Of a stretch of 64,000 nucleotides of DNA, positions 1-11,992 are shown piece after piece. The translations under genes were made by a program, and so were the position numbers. How positions within the stretch are numbered: the first letter of the stretch is position 1; each line of letters opens with the position of its first letter. Under the pieces are notes generated by a model, which made no database searches, was not told the DNA's origin, and saw nothing but the letters and a program-made list of their open reading frames with translations. Source of the DNA: Rhinopomastus cyanomelas (taxonomy: Eukaryota; Chordata; Aves; Bucerotiformes; Rhinopomastidae); contig VXBP01007098.1 of the NCBI GenBank assembly GCA_013400115.1, positions 2,336,513-2,400,512 of the forward strand, in the 5' to 3' direction.

Positions 1-343
1 AAAGCAGTTAACACTCCAATTTAGATACACATGGTGTACTGCATCCACTGCAAAGGAGCAGATACTTCTGTATTGTAAGTTTGAACACCTACAATGAATC
101 ACACATAAGAATTGCCTCTTTCTGTCCACTTTCTGACATTCATTCAGGGCAAGAGTGGGGTATCTACAGAGCTAAATTGCAGGGTAACTACCACAGAGAC
201 CCTGGATTAGCTTTCAAAGAAACTCGCTTCGATATAAAGCTAGACTGGCCTCACCTCCTTTGAATTTGGTGAATACTAATTTACTCTCCTGAAAATTTAG
301 GCTACAAGAACTTTCTGCTGTAGCAAGATGACAGCATGAGCTA

Positions 344-500
344 ATTCATAGAATCAAAGAATTGTTTAGGTCGGAAAGGATCTTCAAGCTCATTGAGTCT
401 AACCATTAACCCAACTGTCCCAAGGCCACTGCTAAACCACGTCCCTAATCTCCAGACCTACACAACCTTTAAACATGTCTAGGGATGGTGCACCTCAGAG
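344..500 (-). mobile_element. CR1 LINE 3' fragment
   Basis: TCATAGAATCAAAGAATTG followed by a diverged GGTTGGAAAGGATCTTC-like motif and AACTGTCCCAAGGCCACTGC, the reverse complement of a CR1 3' end. 5'-truncated and old. Confidence 0.8.
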
Positions 501-2002
501 CTCATGCAAGGTGGTCAGTATTTACTGTTCCCATTTTCCATAAGGAAAAGATAAGCAGGAAGAAACCTGAGTGATCTGCCTACAGTCAGCCATGAAGCCT
601 GTGGCAGTGCATAGAATAAAACCCTCACCTTGCCCCCAAGCCACGTCACCAATTTTAGTTAACTCAATCTTCCTCACATTTGGGCACCAATTTCTAAAGC
701 TTGTCAGGTAACCCTTGTTAAAGTCAACAAAAAGGGGCTTTGAAATGGTGGCTGTCCTGCACACAACTGACTGTTAACTTAAGCTGCAGTGACTAGCATT
801 CTGCAGGGCTAAGGTTCAATGCCTGGATTAGTTAGAAGCAGGACTGAAGTGTCACACTAACAGATGGAAATGTGCACATTTTCTGCTTCTTCCCCTCCAG
901 GACTTGCTAGCTCTGCCTGGACCAACAGGAACATCAGCAACCTCATGATGTCACTAGAGGATCCATCCTGCCTCTGATCTTTAAGCCAGGTAGTTTAATA
1001 TTTTCAAACTCTTGGTTGCTACCAGACTTGGATCCCAGACCTCATATTCACCATCTGCCACTCCAGCAAATAATCAGCTGATTAGAAATAAGAGTGCTCC
1101 ACATTCCTGACCCTAATGACTTCCTCTGCTCTCCACTTCTGCTACAGGCAGAAGCATGATCATGTGCTACGTCTGAACAGCTGTCAAGTGCTCCTTGGAC
1201 AGTACTAGGAAACGAGGATTTGGTCCAGCACAACACACTTGACATACCAGCCACTGTAAGAATGTGTCTCATTCGTGGCTTTCATGTAGTACCTTGTCAG
1301 CAGTCAATAACAAAGGAGTGGTGGGGGAGGGATCCAAGATCCTGGATCTCAAGGTAGAAAGGAAAGGAAGACACCACATATAAGGTCTACAGAGGACAGA
1401 CATGCCTTTTGCATGTCCTGGAGAACCCTACTCAAGGGTGACCTTGTCCAGCTTGAGGGAAGGCGATGGATTTTATTATTTTTCTGTCCCTTGTCCTTCT
1501 GGGTGCAACCCTGAGATTTCTGTTCACAGTAGGAGAAAGAGAAGCACAGTCAAGAGTATGCAGGAACACTCACCTGTAAATTTCTACCCAAAAAGGCACC
1601 CAACAAAGAGCAGGGGAGTAGAACAGTGTCTGCTCATGCTTTCCTAAATGAATAGTTAACCTCCAATAACTTTTTGTATCTTTAGCTGTCTTTCTACAAA
1701 AGTCAAGTGGAGTTAAGAGTATTTCTAGATTGGACCATGTCTTTTATCGCACATTTACCAAGAATGGAAATGGCAGAAGAGCAGAGAGATGGGCCAAGAT
1801 ATTCCCCTGGTACTCTGCTCCATCAGTTCTCAGAAATCAAAACAATTTTGCTTGTAGGACTTCTTCCAAGAATAAACTTAAGAGATCAGATCATCTCCCA
1901 CCAGACTTAAAAGCCAAGAAGCTCTACAATCTGTTACAGAAAACATTCATAGCTCCACCTATCAACAATGAGGAGAAGAGTCTGCAGGCAGCTGGGACAC
2001 TG

Positions 2003-2190
2003 TAGGAAGAAGATATTCCTCACTGTAAGGGTGGTGAGACACTGGGAACAGGTTGTCCAGGGAAGCTGTGGATGATCCCTCTCTGGAAGTGTTCAAGACA
2101 AGGTTGGATGGGGCTCTGGGCAACCTGGTCTAGAGAGAGGTGTCCCTGGCCATGGCAGAGGGGTTGAAATTACATGATCTCTCAGGTCAC
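2003..2190 (+). mobile_element. CR1 LINE fragment
   Basis: Sense-strand CR1: GGTGAGACACTGGGAACAGG, TTGTCCAGGGAAGCTGTGG, TTGGATGGGGCTCTGGGCAA. It lacks the terminal ATTCTATG repeats. Confidence 0.8.
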
Positions 2191-3747
2191 TGAAATGTAT
2201 TACTGCAGAGACGTGGGAAAGCAGAGCTAGCAAAGCAACAATTCCAAAGTCAGAAGCTGCCACCTGGTTTTCACCTGCTTCCTATGCCTTTTATTTGTCA
2301 GCCTCATGCCTCTGCACCTCCTTACCCTTTCCTCATCTTCCCATCCCCTCAGCTTATTTGCTTTTTATTTTCCTTTCCTTATCCCCATTTTCCACATAGG
2401 CTGCCTTTTGACACTCACTTGCCAACTCCCTGATGCTGAATCACTTGCACAGGTACTTAAAAGCAGTATGTCTCATCTGATGACAGTGTTATCACACCAA
2501 CAGCTACCATGAAGAAATACAGTGGTGGTGTTTGCATTTTTGGAAGCCTATAAACTAGATTCTGTAAGTGTATTACCAGGTATAAACAGGAGCAAACACA
2601 CTCTAATCATAAAATCATTACAACAGAGCTGATTGCAGTACAATGTGGAACCCTGATAAATAGAAAATCTTCTCATTTGCAGAATAAAATTAATGTTATC
2701 AAGATTTACTACAGTAAACTGCACTGTTAATGTCAGCAAAGGTATAATAGAACTAGATTTTGAATAATAAATTATTAACTAAAAATATCTTTGATAAACA
2801 TACAAGCTGTGCAGCTCGAATGCCAAAGATACACAGCCCCCTCTAGTGAGGTCTGCTTCTAAAGTCAGAAGTTATTTATTTTCTGGCTCATCATTCAGTG
2901 TTTATTCTATGAATAAACATAAGCTAGCTGAGCAATCACACAATGCTGAGAAAAATCTTCCTTCCCCCTGTAGTCTGTGAGGTTGCCTTATAGCATGGAC
3001 AGGTTGGCTCAAGCCATTTAGGTACAGCACAGCCTAAGTGTTAAGGATAAGTCTGAAGGCTTCTGAAGGCAAGCACCAGAAAGAATTCCCGTTCCTGTTA
3101 ATGCAGTTGTTTTGCAGGTCGTTGCTACATTTCATTCTAATCTAAAGACAGGAGAAAGGTCAATAAGCCTTGTAACCAACATCAACAGCAGCTCCCAGCT
3201 TTGGTGCCTGAATTACTCTATACAATTGCGTTGTCTGACTCCTCAGCAGCTTTGCTCCTTCTTACCTAAAATGGTGAGATTCCATGCCCCAGTCACTTTT
3301 ACACCTCATCACAGAAGCCTCTTGCTATGTCTCTATTCATTACTCATCAGGTCTCCTCTACAAAGCTGCAGACAGTAATCTAACCACGGTACTGCATGAT
3401 TCAGGACTGGGATGAAAACCACTACTTACAAATACTGCCTGTACCAACAGACGATGGGTTACAGTTCCAAATTACACTACTAAGTGACAAGACTGTGATT
3501 TTGTGATTCTGTGAAAAAACTAAAAATCAACTCAAAATAAATAAAGAACCCTGAAATATACTAAAGTGACTGAAGCGCTGATAACGAGATGGCAAACCAA
3601 ATCGCACAAAACATGGAAAAACCGTGAAGCAGTGGAGGCAATCTCCACTTCTTTGGTAAGAAATTCATAGCTTAAGGAGAAATAAATACAAATCAGAATG
3701 CATATTTTAACCTTCATTAGTAATTACTGCTCAGGGGAGTCAAGCTG

Positions 3748-3788
3748 ATCACAGAGTTACAGAATTGTTTAGGTTGAAAAGGATCTAA
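3748..3788 (-). mobile_element. CR1 3' tip, inverted against the next copy
   Basis: About 40 bases of a minus-oriented CR1 end (ACAGAATTGTTTAGGTTGAA) immediately followed by a plus-oriented CR1, so two insertions or a rearrangement meet here. Confidence 0.65.
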
Positions 3789-3789
3789 A

Positions 3790-4201
3790 AAAGCAAGAGC
3801 AACAAGGTTGGTGGAGGGTCTGGAGAACACGTGGCTGAGGGAGCTGGGGTTGGCTAGTCTGAAGAAAAGGAGGCTGAGGGGAGACCTTATTGCTGTCTAC
3901 AAGTACCTGAAAGGAGATTGCAGAGAAGTAGTGGTTGGTCTCTTCTCACAGGTAACAAGTGATAGGGCAAGAAGAAATGGCCTCAAAGGGACCAGGGGGA
4001 GTTTAGGTTGGACATCAGGAAAAACATCTTCGTGGGAAAAGGGCCACCAGGCCTTGGAACAGGCCGCTCTGGATGAGTTTGCAAGTCGTGTAGATCTGGA
4101 GCTTAGGGATAGGGTTTAGCCGTGACCTTAGGACAGTTGGGTTAATTCTTGGATTCGATGATCTTAAAGGGCTTTTCCAACACAAACGATTTTATGGTTT
4201 T
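3790..4201 (+). mobile_element. CR1 LINE with C-terminal RT-ORF remnant
   Basis: Encodes a decayed end of the CR1 ORF2 product (RELGLASLKKRRLRGDLIAV, then YKYLKGDC) at 3808-4119 and continues into the 3' UTR (TAGATCTGGAGCTTAGGG, TTCGATGATCTTAAAGG). Stops and missing upstream domains make it non-functional. Confidence 0.88.
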
Positions 4202-4214
4202 AAGAGCAGAAACC

Positions 4215-4400
4215 AGACCCAAAAGCTGAAGGACGACAGAGGCGCCGCTCCCTGAGCGGGACTTTGCTGCCATCGTGTGGCCACAGGGCTCCTCTGAGCC
4301 CGGAGTCGGCTGAAAGCGCTTAAGAGGGGAAAGAGACGGGAAAGGGTTTTGAGTGGCCACGGTAGCACAAGGATCTCCCCCTGTCCCGATCAAATCAGCA
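4215..4400. other. Small CpG-rich patch in intron
   Basis: Directly after the CR1 end lies about 185 bp with many CpGs (GAGGCGCCGCTCCCTGAGCG, CCCGGAGTCGG, AAGCGCTTAAGAG). Methylated intron DNA usually loses CpGs, so this could be a regulatory element or a young insertion. I recognise no known repeat or gene. Confidence 0.35.
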
Positions 4401-5221
4401 CGAAAACGATGCAGAGTTTGCAGGGATCCACGGCTACACTATAATGCAAACTCTACCATCTTGGGAGAGGACGTGCACTCACCAGGAGCATCATGCTCAG
4501 GTGCCAATAAGCTCTGGTGACCAGCTCTCCCGAAATCACTGAATTTCAAAGGGAACTAACTCTATACCATTAGTCACTTCCACAGCAAACATGCTCAGCT
4601 GCAGAACTGCACAATCTGCCAAGTAGCCGTAAGAAATCTTTAAGTCAGCAGCCTATTACTAGAGCAGTGGGTGATCTTTGCAATTTGGGTCATCGTGCTG
4701 AGAAAGAAATAGATGTTTCAGTGAAACTGGTTTTTGTAATTCTAAAATGCTATTTGGAAGCATTAAAAATAGTTTTTTGGGGAAAAAACTATTTATAAGT
4801 CTACTTTCTGAAAAATAAACCTCAAAGTTCCAGGGAATTTCCCAGCTGTGAACATACTGAAGTATTAATGGTTTTACACAGGACACATACAGTAACACTA
4901 AGCCATCCAAATAGACACCTCTCTATAGTAAAATGCACTCAAGCAGCTTATTCAGGGATGTGAATGTAAATCAAATAAGTTAACTCATCAATGTCAGTTA
5001 TCTTTTTTGCCCAGGGCCAGAAGCACTGGCACTCCACATCTGCACTGACACATAAATTATTTTCTTAGTATTTGTTAGTCACTATTTTGCTGAAACTACT
5101 TCTTTTTAGCCTACTGGCCTTGCTGTTGCCACAAGAAAAACAATAAATTACCTACAAACTATGAAAAATGTAATCTTTATTTTCTTAATGGAATTCTCTA
5201 ACTGTTCTGCAAAGTACTTTA

Positions 5222-5309
5222 GACTCAAACTATAATATTTGACTCAAAGTATGTAGGACTCAAACTATAATATTTGACTCAAAGTATGTAGGACTCAAAC
5301 TATAATATC
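5222..5309. repeat. 35-bp tandem repeat, about 2.5 copies
   Basis: The unit begins GACTCAAACTATAATATTTG and ends ATGTAG. Copies start at 5222, 5257 and 5292 (partial). The first two are identical. Each unit itself has two GACTCAAA half-motifs. Confidence 0.95.
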
Positions 5310-5421
5310 TTGGAAGCCTGGTCCTGCTTTTAGAGTCAAGGCTTTATCTAAAAATACTGAGGAGTTTAAGAGGACCAGTGCCTCAGACAGAACATGCAAG
5401 TGAACATGCAAGAACATGAAT

Positions 5422-5532
5422 CCTAGAATCATAGAATCATTAGGGATTGGAAGGGACCTCAAAAGATCATCTAGTCCAATCCCCCTGACACAGCAGGATC
5501 ACCTAGACCAAGTCGGACAGGAACACATCCTG
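5422..5532 (-). mobile_element. CR1 LINE 3' fragment, young-type
   Basis: ATAGAATCATTAGGGATTGG, AAGGGACCTCAAAAGATCAT, CAGGATCACCTAGACCAAGT. Little diverged and short. Confidence 0.88.
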
Positions 5533-5567
5533 CAGGATGAATGCCTGAATCATACCTGTATCGATAA

Positions 5568-5763
5568 ATCACAGAATCACGTAGGTTTAAAAAGGCTTTC
5601 AAGATCAAGACCAGCCATTAACTCAACTAATGCCCACAGCTAAACCACATGCCTAAGCTCCAGGTCTACACAACTTTGAAACACATCCAGGGATGTCAAT
5701 TCAACTGCCTCCCTGGGCAACCTGTTCCAAGGCCTGATGACCCTTTCCATGAAGAACTACATG
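5568..5763 (-). mobile_element. CR1 LINE 3' fragment, old-type
   Basis: TCACAGAATCACGTAGGTTT, then CACAGCTAAACCACATGCC and GGCAACCTGTTCCAAGGCC. A second copy in the same orientation 35 bases after the preceding one, from a different CR1 subfamily. Confidence 0.82.
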
Positions 5764-5913
5764 TAATAGTAAAACATACTTAAATACAACCATATACATA
5801 CATAAAACTGTATTATTTTAATATGCATAAACTTTGAATAACATCCATGATCAAGAAAGCAGAAAAAGGTTCAAACTAGAATAATTCTTTTTTTAAAGGT
5901 ATACAGAAAATTG

Positions 5914-5976
5914 GGGGGGGGGGGGTATATGTATATGTATTACATACATATATACACACATACACACGCAGTCAAT
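5914..5976. repeat. Poly-G run followed by TATATG/CATATACA stretch
   Basis: Twelve or more consecutive Gs are followed by alternating TATATGTATATG and ACATACATATATACACACAT. A low-complexity region prone to length variation and sequencing error. Confidence 0.9.
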
Positions 5977-6169
5977 TTCAGGTGAAAGCCCAAGTGTCAC
6001 TCAGGCAGCAAGGAGAATCTACAGCTGAGATAGATGATTTGTTTTTCTTAGGGCTGGGCAATCATTCTTTCTGTTCTTTCTGCTTCAGTTCTCAACTATT
6101 TAGCTGCATTCCATACATCCATTTCTGTGGCCTAACTTACACACTCACTTCAAACTGCAGCTTCTGTTA

Positions 6170-6450
6170 TGCACACGCAGCACTGCAGCCTCCCGATGCG
6201 AGTCATGGCTGCTGCAGGCTGCTGCCAGGCACACGGACTGACAAACTGCAAGCACTTACGCATTTGAATGAGCACACTCATCTCGAAATTGAACTGCCGC
6301 CAGCAAAACATTCGGGACCGTTCTGAAAAGGCACCAGTTCTCTCCCTTTAAATCAATGCGCGTGTATAACGACACCGTCCCACACACAACTGCGAGTTTC
6401 AATAACGTTTTCTGCTCAGGAGCTTAACCCAGCAGCGAAGGGAATGCGGG
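6170..6450. other. CpG-bearing unique segment next to a CR1
   Basis: Unusually many CpGs for this intron (CTCCCGATGCGAGTCATGG, TGCCGCCAGC, ATTCGGGACCG, ATGCGCGTGTATAACGACAC). No gene or repeat recognised. Possibly a regulatory element. Confidence 0.3.
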
Positions 6451-6511
6451 CTGCGCTCTGCCTCACAGGGGATCCTGTCCTTCTCTTCCAGCCTCGGGCT
6501 CCCTCTGCTGC

Positions 6512-7150
6512 TGAATCACACAACCACAGACTGGAAGAGCTTGGAAGGGACCTCTGGAGATCTTGACCAACCACCCTGCTAGAGCTGGATCCCCTCCAGA
6601 AGATCCCACAGGAACACGTTTGGAATATGTCCAGAGCAGGAGTCTCCATAACCTCGCTGGGCAGTCTGTGCCAGGGCTCTGCTGTCCTCACTGTGAAAAA
6701 AAAAAGCCTTATGTGTAGATGGAAACTCCTGTGTCCCAGTTTGTGTCCACTGGCCCTTTTCCTGTGGCTGGGCACCACTGAGAAGAGCCTGGTCCTATCA
6801 ATCTGACACTCATCCTTTAGGTATTGATCAGCACTGATGAAATCTGCCCTCAGTCTCCTCGTCTCCAGGCTGAACAGCCCCAGCTCTTTCACCTCTTCTC
6901 GTAAGGCTCCAGGCTCCTGATCATCTCGGTGGCTCTGCTCCAGAGTCTTCCTAGTAACTCTCTGACCCTCTTAAACTGGGGAGACTGGAACAGGACACAG
7001 TATTCCAGATGTGGCCTCACCAAGACAGAGAGAGGGGGAAGAGAACCTCCCTCGATCTACTGATGACATTCTCCTTAATGCATCCAAAGAAATCACCAGC
7101 CTTCTTGGCCACAAGGGCACACTGCCTGCTCACGTTCAGCCTATGGTACC
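6512..7150 (-). mobile_element. CR1 LINE, longer copy with RT-ORF tail
   Basis: Minus-strand reading gives KELGLFSLETRRLRADFISA and then GHKLGHRSFHLHIR, the CR1 ORF2 C-terminus. At the plus-strand left end it has AAGGGACCTCTGGAGATCTT. An internal A10 run breaks the frame. Defective. Confidence 0.9.
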
Positions 7151-10100
7151 TCCATGTTGTCCTCCTCCTCTGCTAGAGACAGCCCTACACCTACAATTCT
7201 TTAATGTACACATTCTTTCAGCTAATTTTTTAAAGGATATGTTCCTGTTAATAGTTGTGAGGTTTACTTTATATTGCCAATCTAATGGGAAAAATTTTAA
7301 CTTGAAACCATAACTGGTCCATACAGGTAATTTGTAAACCTCGTGGCCATTTGGTGAGAAGTCAAATGAAGAAAAAGACATTTAAGGCTTACACCAGGCA
7401 CTCATTTTACACTAATGTGAACTTCCTCATCCTTATCTGCCTTCCCAAAAGCATTAAGTAAGAGAGTAAGCGAGACAAAGGCTGTAAGAGAAACAAAGGC
7501 TGGTAAGGAATTTACTGCAGTGGGCAGGACAATTCCTTTAGGGGGTTTTGGAGTTTTACAGGATAAGAAAGCTACTCCAAATTTCTCCCTCTGCAACAGA
7601 TTCAAATGGTCTTTCAGTAACTAATTTCGAACACAAGTTGTGAGCTGACAATACAGTTTACACTTTGTCTTGTCAAAGCCTGTCACAAAGCAATAACGGC
7701 TAGAAGTGATGTTGGCAAGGTAATGGAAGCATCAAATTTTGAGGCAATTAGCCCAGCAGGGAACTCATTCCACAGGGGCTGCTGGCAAGAGTTGTTGCTG
7801 GCAGGATAACAGGCAAAAATAGGGTCAGGATAATTACACGAACAGTAACTGAGGAATTGATTAGCTACCTGCCAATCTTCAAATAAATTGCCAAATTCAG
7901 TAACCAGAATTGCCTACCAAAGAGAGACTTAGGATGAAAAATAAATATATACTTTATTTTTGTGATCAACAAAAAACCTGCTCTAAGTTTAGCTTGGTTA
8001 ATGTAAGTTTTAAAACATCTTTAAAACTGGACTCCTGGACTGATGAGAGAAATTTGGTGAGAGATATATATGGAGACAGTTTGAAACAATTCTAATTCTC
8101 AGTAGCCTTTACCAGAATTAAGGGATAACTTTAGAAATTATTAGTAACAGACTGTTCATGCTACATTTAAGAAGCTTTGAAAAGTTCCAGGACAAAGACT
8201 GCAAGTACAGGTAGTTAGTACCTTGCATTAGGAAAACGACTACAGTTAAAAATTCAAAAAACAAAACTAAAAAAACCCCTAAATGACAGAAGAAAAAAAA
8301 CTACAAGCAACACTTAAATCTAGTGGAATAAATGTTAATAAAACCCTCAAAGAACATCTCACAACACTGTAGAGCCAAAAAGAGGCAATGGACCACTGAT
8401 ACTTGACACTTGGCAGTGTCAAGGAGCTTCTGAAGGAAGGCAGCAAAGGCTCCTACAAACTTGGATCATCTGCTTCCACTGGCATGTTGTAACCCACTGT
8501 TCACTCCCCCCACTCCCAGCCTCCAGCCCTTCATAAGCAAAAGAAGAGCAGGAAGCACGCAAAAGCAAAGCAAACACCCAAACCCACACCACAGCATCAC
8601 TCCTGTGACAAAAGCAGTTTAAAGACTTTGCATTATTTATGAGAAACAGACCAAAGAAGCCATCCCAGGAAGATAAAATGTTTACAAGCCGTAGAAATAC
8701 TATTTTAATTTCAGTTCCTAATAACCTCTTGCCAGACTGGTTAAGACTTTGCTGCAGCAGCAGACAACAGCAGAACTCAATAGACAGAAATAGCAAGTTA
8801 TAATCTGAATTTAAGATCATTAAATGTTAGGCTGCCTCAAGGCCTTCTTTAATGGCTTGTGTAATATTTAAATACCTTCTCCAGTTTTGCATAAGTTAGT
8901 TGAAAGGTATTTACCTATGGCCAATTCATAAGGCAATTACGTTATGCCTGACAAACCAGCCAGAGTTCAAACCCCAGCCAATCAAAATTCCTTCCCCATT
9001 CACCAGCTGCAGTGTTACCCAGAAGTGTCACAGCTCCTACCATGTCACTACTCCTGAGCTGCTGCTTCTCCTGACACCAGCCCCAAAGCAAGGTGCCTGA
9101 GCCACTTCTTCTTTGTGTAGAGAGCTGCATGCACATCCACATAGTTACTCCATTGGCTCAACTCAGTTTGGCACTTTCCCTTTAGGAGCAACTCAATCAC
9201 AACATATAAACAATTGTGATTGCTGGAAAGTGCTTTCTGATACACATCTGCTGTTTGAGGAGGCCACCTCTTATGGCCAGGCATTCATTTTTTGCACACT
9301 TTCACCTCATCAAATCCAATGAATGGGTTCAGACACCAAGCCTAAAGCTGTTGCTTCTGCATCATCTCCAGTACTAATGGAGAAGTAGTGTTGGTCATTG
9401 TCTTCCCTATAGTTAACTTTCTGATGGGCTGGGAGGTAAATCAAGAGCAGCTCAGAGGTGCTTTCCATGTCTATTTTCTTATGACCTTTCATAACAGCAG
9501 CATCTCCTGGATAACTTGCACAATGAACATGTCTACTATAGAAGGTCCAACCTTAAGGGAATCATTTCTGCAAGAGCTCTCCACAGACATAAAGAGACTG
9601 TAACTCAAGAGATCAGTCAGTACACATTGTGCTTTACTCCATTTGCCTTTTTCTTCAGTAATAAAAAGATCATTAGTTAATAACTGATGGTTTGGCTTAT
9701 GTCTAGCCATAGGTAAGAAACTAACCTGACATAAATGATGTGCAGGTCTGAGGTGAGGACAGGAAACATGTCTTATTCCTGCAGTATCTTTAAAGCAGAT
9801 TTGCCCCTTTATTTCCTATAAGCTCTAAGTGTTCCATGTTGTCTAAATACAGTGTTACTTGATGGTGAGCATCTGAAGGAAAAACAAAAACCATTCCCTT
9901 CTCATGCTACCTTTCAATCTATGCTTAGATGGTAGGAACAGTCCATGGAACACCTCTCATTAATCTCTGGCTTAAACATGCTACAAACTGCTCTTCCAAA
10001 ACCAGCTTGAGCACTCTTTATATTTGTTTCTTCTCTTTCCTTGTTTTTCACAGCAACTTCTGCTTTGTACTTCCTTTCATACTGTTCTTGGAAAAGCCAT

Positions 10101-11020
10101 GGTGTTTTGTCCTCCCATTGACTTCTTTACAGAAATAGTCCTAGGAACTCACTTGTTTTTGATGAATTATTCTGTTCCCCAGTCTGAACTGCCACTGGCA
10201 AAGGTGCTGATCTTTAGACATTAAATGGAAATGGCTGCAAAGAATCTCTGAACATGCTTTTGTTAACAACATTTAGGAGACTCCTTAAAATAATTCACAT
10301 CCCTAGGGACCTGCAAACCACAAACTGAGAAAGAGCACTCAACACAGTACAGGAAAACAGAGATGTTGCATAAGCATCTGGCAAAAACAGGTTTAAAAGG
10401 ATTTCTTATATGAGATGGAAAATAGTTCTTTCGATAAAAAAACCCAGATTAACTGATGTCAGGGGACAGTAAACTATTTCTGAATTTAGAGCAGATACAA
10501 GTTCACACTTATATGATGATGGAGAAGGAGAGTATTTGGTGCAAGATGAAAATCTGCAAGAGTTAAACAGCCACAAAGTGAAATGCTTGATTTTAAGTTA
10601 AAAAACACAAACAAACAAAAAAACCCAAACCCCTCAACATGTAGAGCTCAATTATTTTGCTAAAGACTGCCCAAACATTTATGCTGTAGATAAAATACAA
10701 ATTTTGTTACACAGAAGTTTTGAATAAACCTTTTTTTTAATCTCCATCCACTATCAAAACCCGTATTCTCATGTCTTTCACAGTACCACCCTATCTAAGA
10801 TGCTAACACTGTTTTTAGCATAGTTCCAAGCTTTTCAAAAAGTCTCCACTGAAATTCACTCAAAGAACAATATTTACTATTAACAATGACCATTTTCAAC
10901 CTTTTGCTCAACTTTTCCAAAAATTGTATAACAGTACGAAAAAGAACATGTCCATAAAAAACCACTTATAAATAATTAAAATTATTTTTACAGATATGAA
11001 AACAACAGTATCTGAAGGTG

Positions 11021-11336
11021 CTATAGGAAAGCTGGAGAGGGACCTTTTATGAGGGACTTTGGTGGTGGGACAAGGGGGAATAGCTTCAGACTAGAAAAGG
11101 GTAGATACAGGTGAGATTTTAGGAAGAAATTCTTCACACTGAGAGTACTGAGGCAGTGGAACAGGTTGCCCAGGGAAGCTGTGGTTGCTCCATCCCTGGA
11201 AATGTTCAAGGCCAGGTTGGATGGGGCTTTGGGCAACCTGGTCTGGTGAGAGGTGTCTGTGTATATGGCAAAGGAGTTGGAACTAGATGATGTCTGAGGT
11301 CCCTTCCAACCTAAACCATTCTATGATTCTATGATC
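11021..11336 (+). mobile_element. CR1 LINE 3' end with complete tail
   Basis: AAGAAATTCTTCACACTGAG, TTGGATGGGGCTTTGGGCAA, then GAGGTCCCTTCCAACCTAAA and CATTCTATGATTCTATGATC: a well-preserved 3' terminus. Confidence 0.95.
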
Positions 11337-11898
11337 ATGTAAGAGAGCATGGAAAACATTGTAATGAATATGGGATTTATGTGGATTGCTCTGAAAGGAC
11401 CTTTAAAAAAGAAAATGCCCAGACACCTTTTCAGAGTAGCAAACTATCATTAGAGATTTCATGCAAGGTGAAAGCTTTGTAGCTAGAAATTACAAGAAGC
11501 AGCATCACTGACTGATTCTAACACAGCAATAAAAAGCTACAAAGGAACTAACCGGTATGGGAAGCGAGTAAGACAAGGTTGAGAGAATAGCAGGTAACAT
11601 TTGGTTTTACTTACAAACTTATCTATAATCAACACACCTGACTTTGGCTATTCCCTGAAAGTAATAAATGGATAGTTCAGGTTTTCTTTTTCATTTTTCC
11701 TCATCAATAGTCTTACAATACAGTCAGTCTCGTAGCACAAAACAATAAGAAATACCATACTTCAATGTCTCTAGAAAAGATTTAGCACATTTATTTCCCC
11801 ATTAATACTCTTCACATTCATCTTTCACAGCTACTATCAGTTTTATAGCTTCTAGCATGGAAAGCATTTAACATTTCTAAAAATAAGGATTTACTTAC

Positions 11899-11992
11899 TG
11901 CGCATTTGAAACACAATCACAGTTTGATAGCTGATGTCGAAAGTTTCCCTCCTTCTGACAGCCAGCCTTTACATAACAGGATCTAATTTCCC
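11899..11992 (-). CDS. PCNX2: PCNX2 exon 8
   Basis: 94 nt between TTTTCTAAAG and CA|GTAAGT. It encodes GEIRSCYVKAGCQKEGNFRH and then QLSNCDCVSNA, matching the mammalian GEIRSCYLKSGNQKEG segment. It ends in phase 2. This is the last PCNX2 exon I can recognise. The next one, expected to carry a serine/threonine stretch and QQQLLLMVARRTQSE, was not found down to base 1. Confidence 0.93.

Larger units (their letters stand above)
1..11898 (-). other. PCNX2 intron 8 (start of, running off the left edge)
   Basis: I see no further PCNX2 exon. The stretch holds CR1 fragments at 344, 2003, 3748, 3790, 5422, 5568, 6512 and 11021, a 35-bp tandem repeat at 5222, a poly-G and TA/CA stretch at 5914, and CpG-bearing patches near 4215-4400 and 6170-6450. 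The remainder, including 7.2-11.0 kb, is AT-rich unique-looking sequence with no feature that I can support. Short ORFs here show no family motif. Confidence 0.7.

Noticed and set aside
1707..2005. Overlapping 67- and 91-codon plus-strand frames
   Set aside because: No family resemblance. The end runs into a CR1 fragment and nothing upstream looks like a promoter or splice site.
3808..4119. 103-codon plus-strand frame as a host gene
   Set aside because: Its sequence (LRELGLASLKKRRLRGDL) is the C-terminus of CR1 ORF2, so it belongs to a transposon.
8940..8985. B-box-like GAGTTCAAACC as a tRNA or tRNA-derived SINE
   Set aside because: No A-box at the right distance, no cloverleaf pairing and no SINE tail.
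10150..10222. Possible extra PCNX2 exon (CTAAAG acceptor, AA|GTGAGT donor, peptide SAPLPVAVQTGEQNNSSKT)
   Set aside because: The entry phase fits, but it would exit in phase 1, and the peptide does not match the serine-rich segment expected after exon 8. Likely chance splice-like sites.
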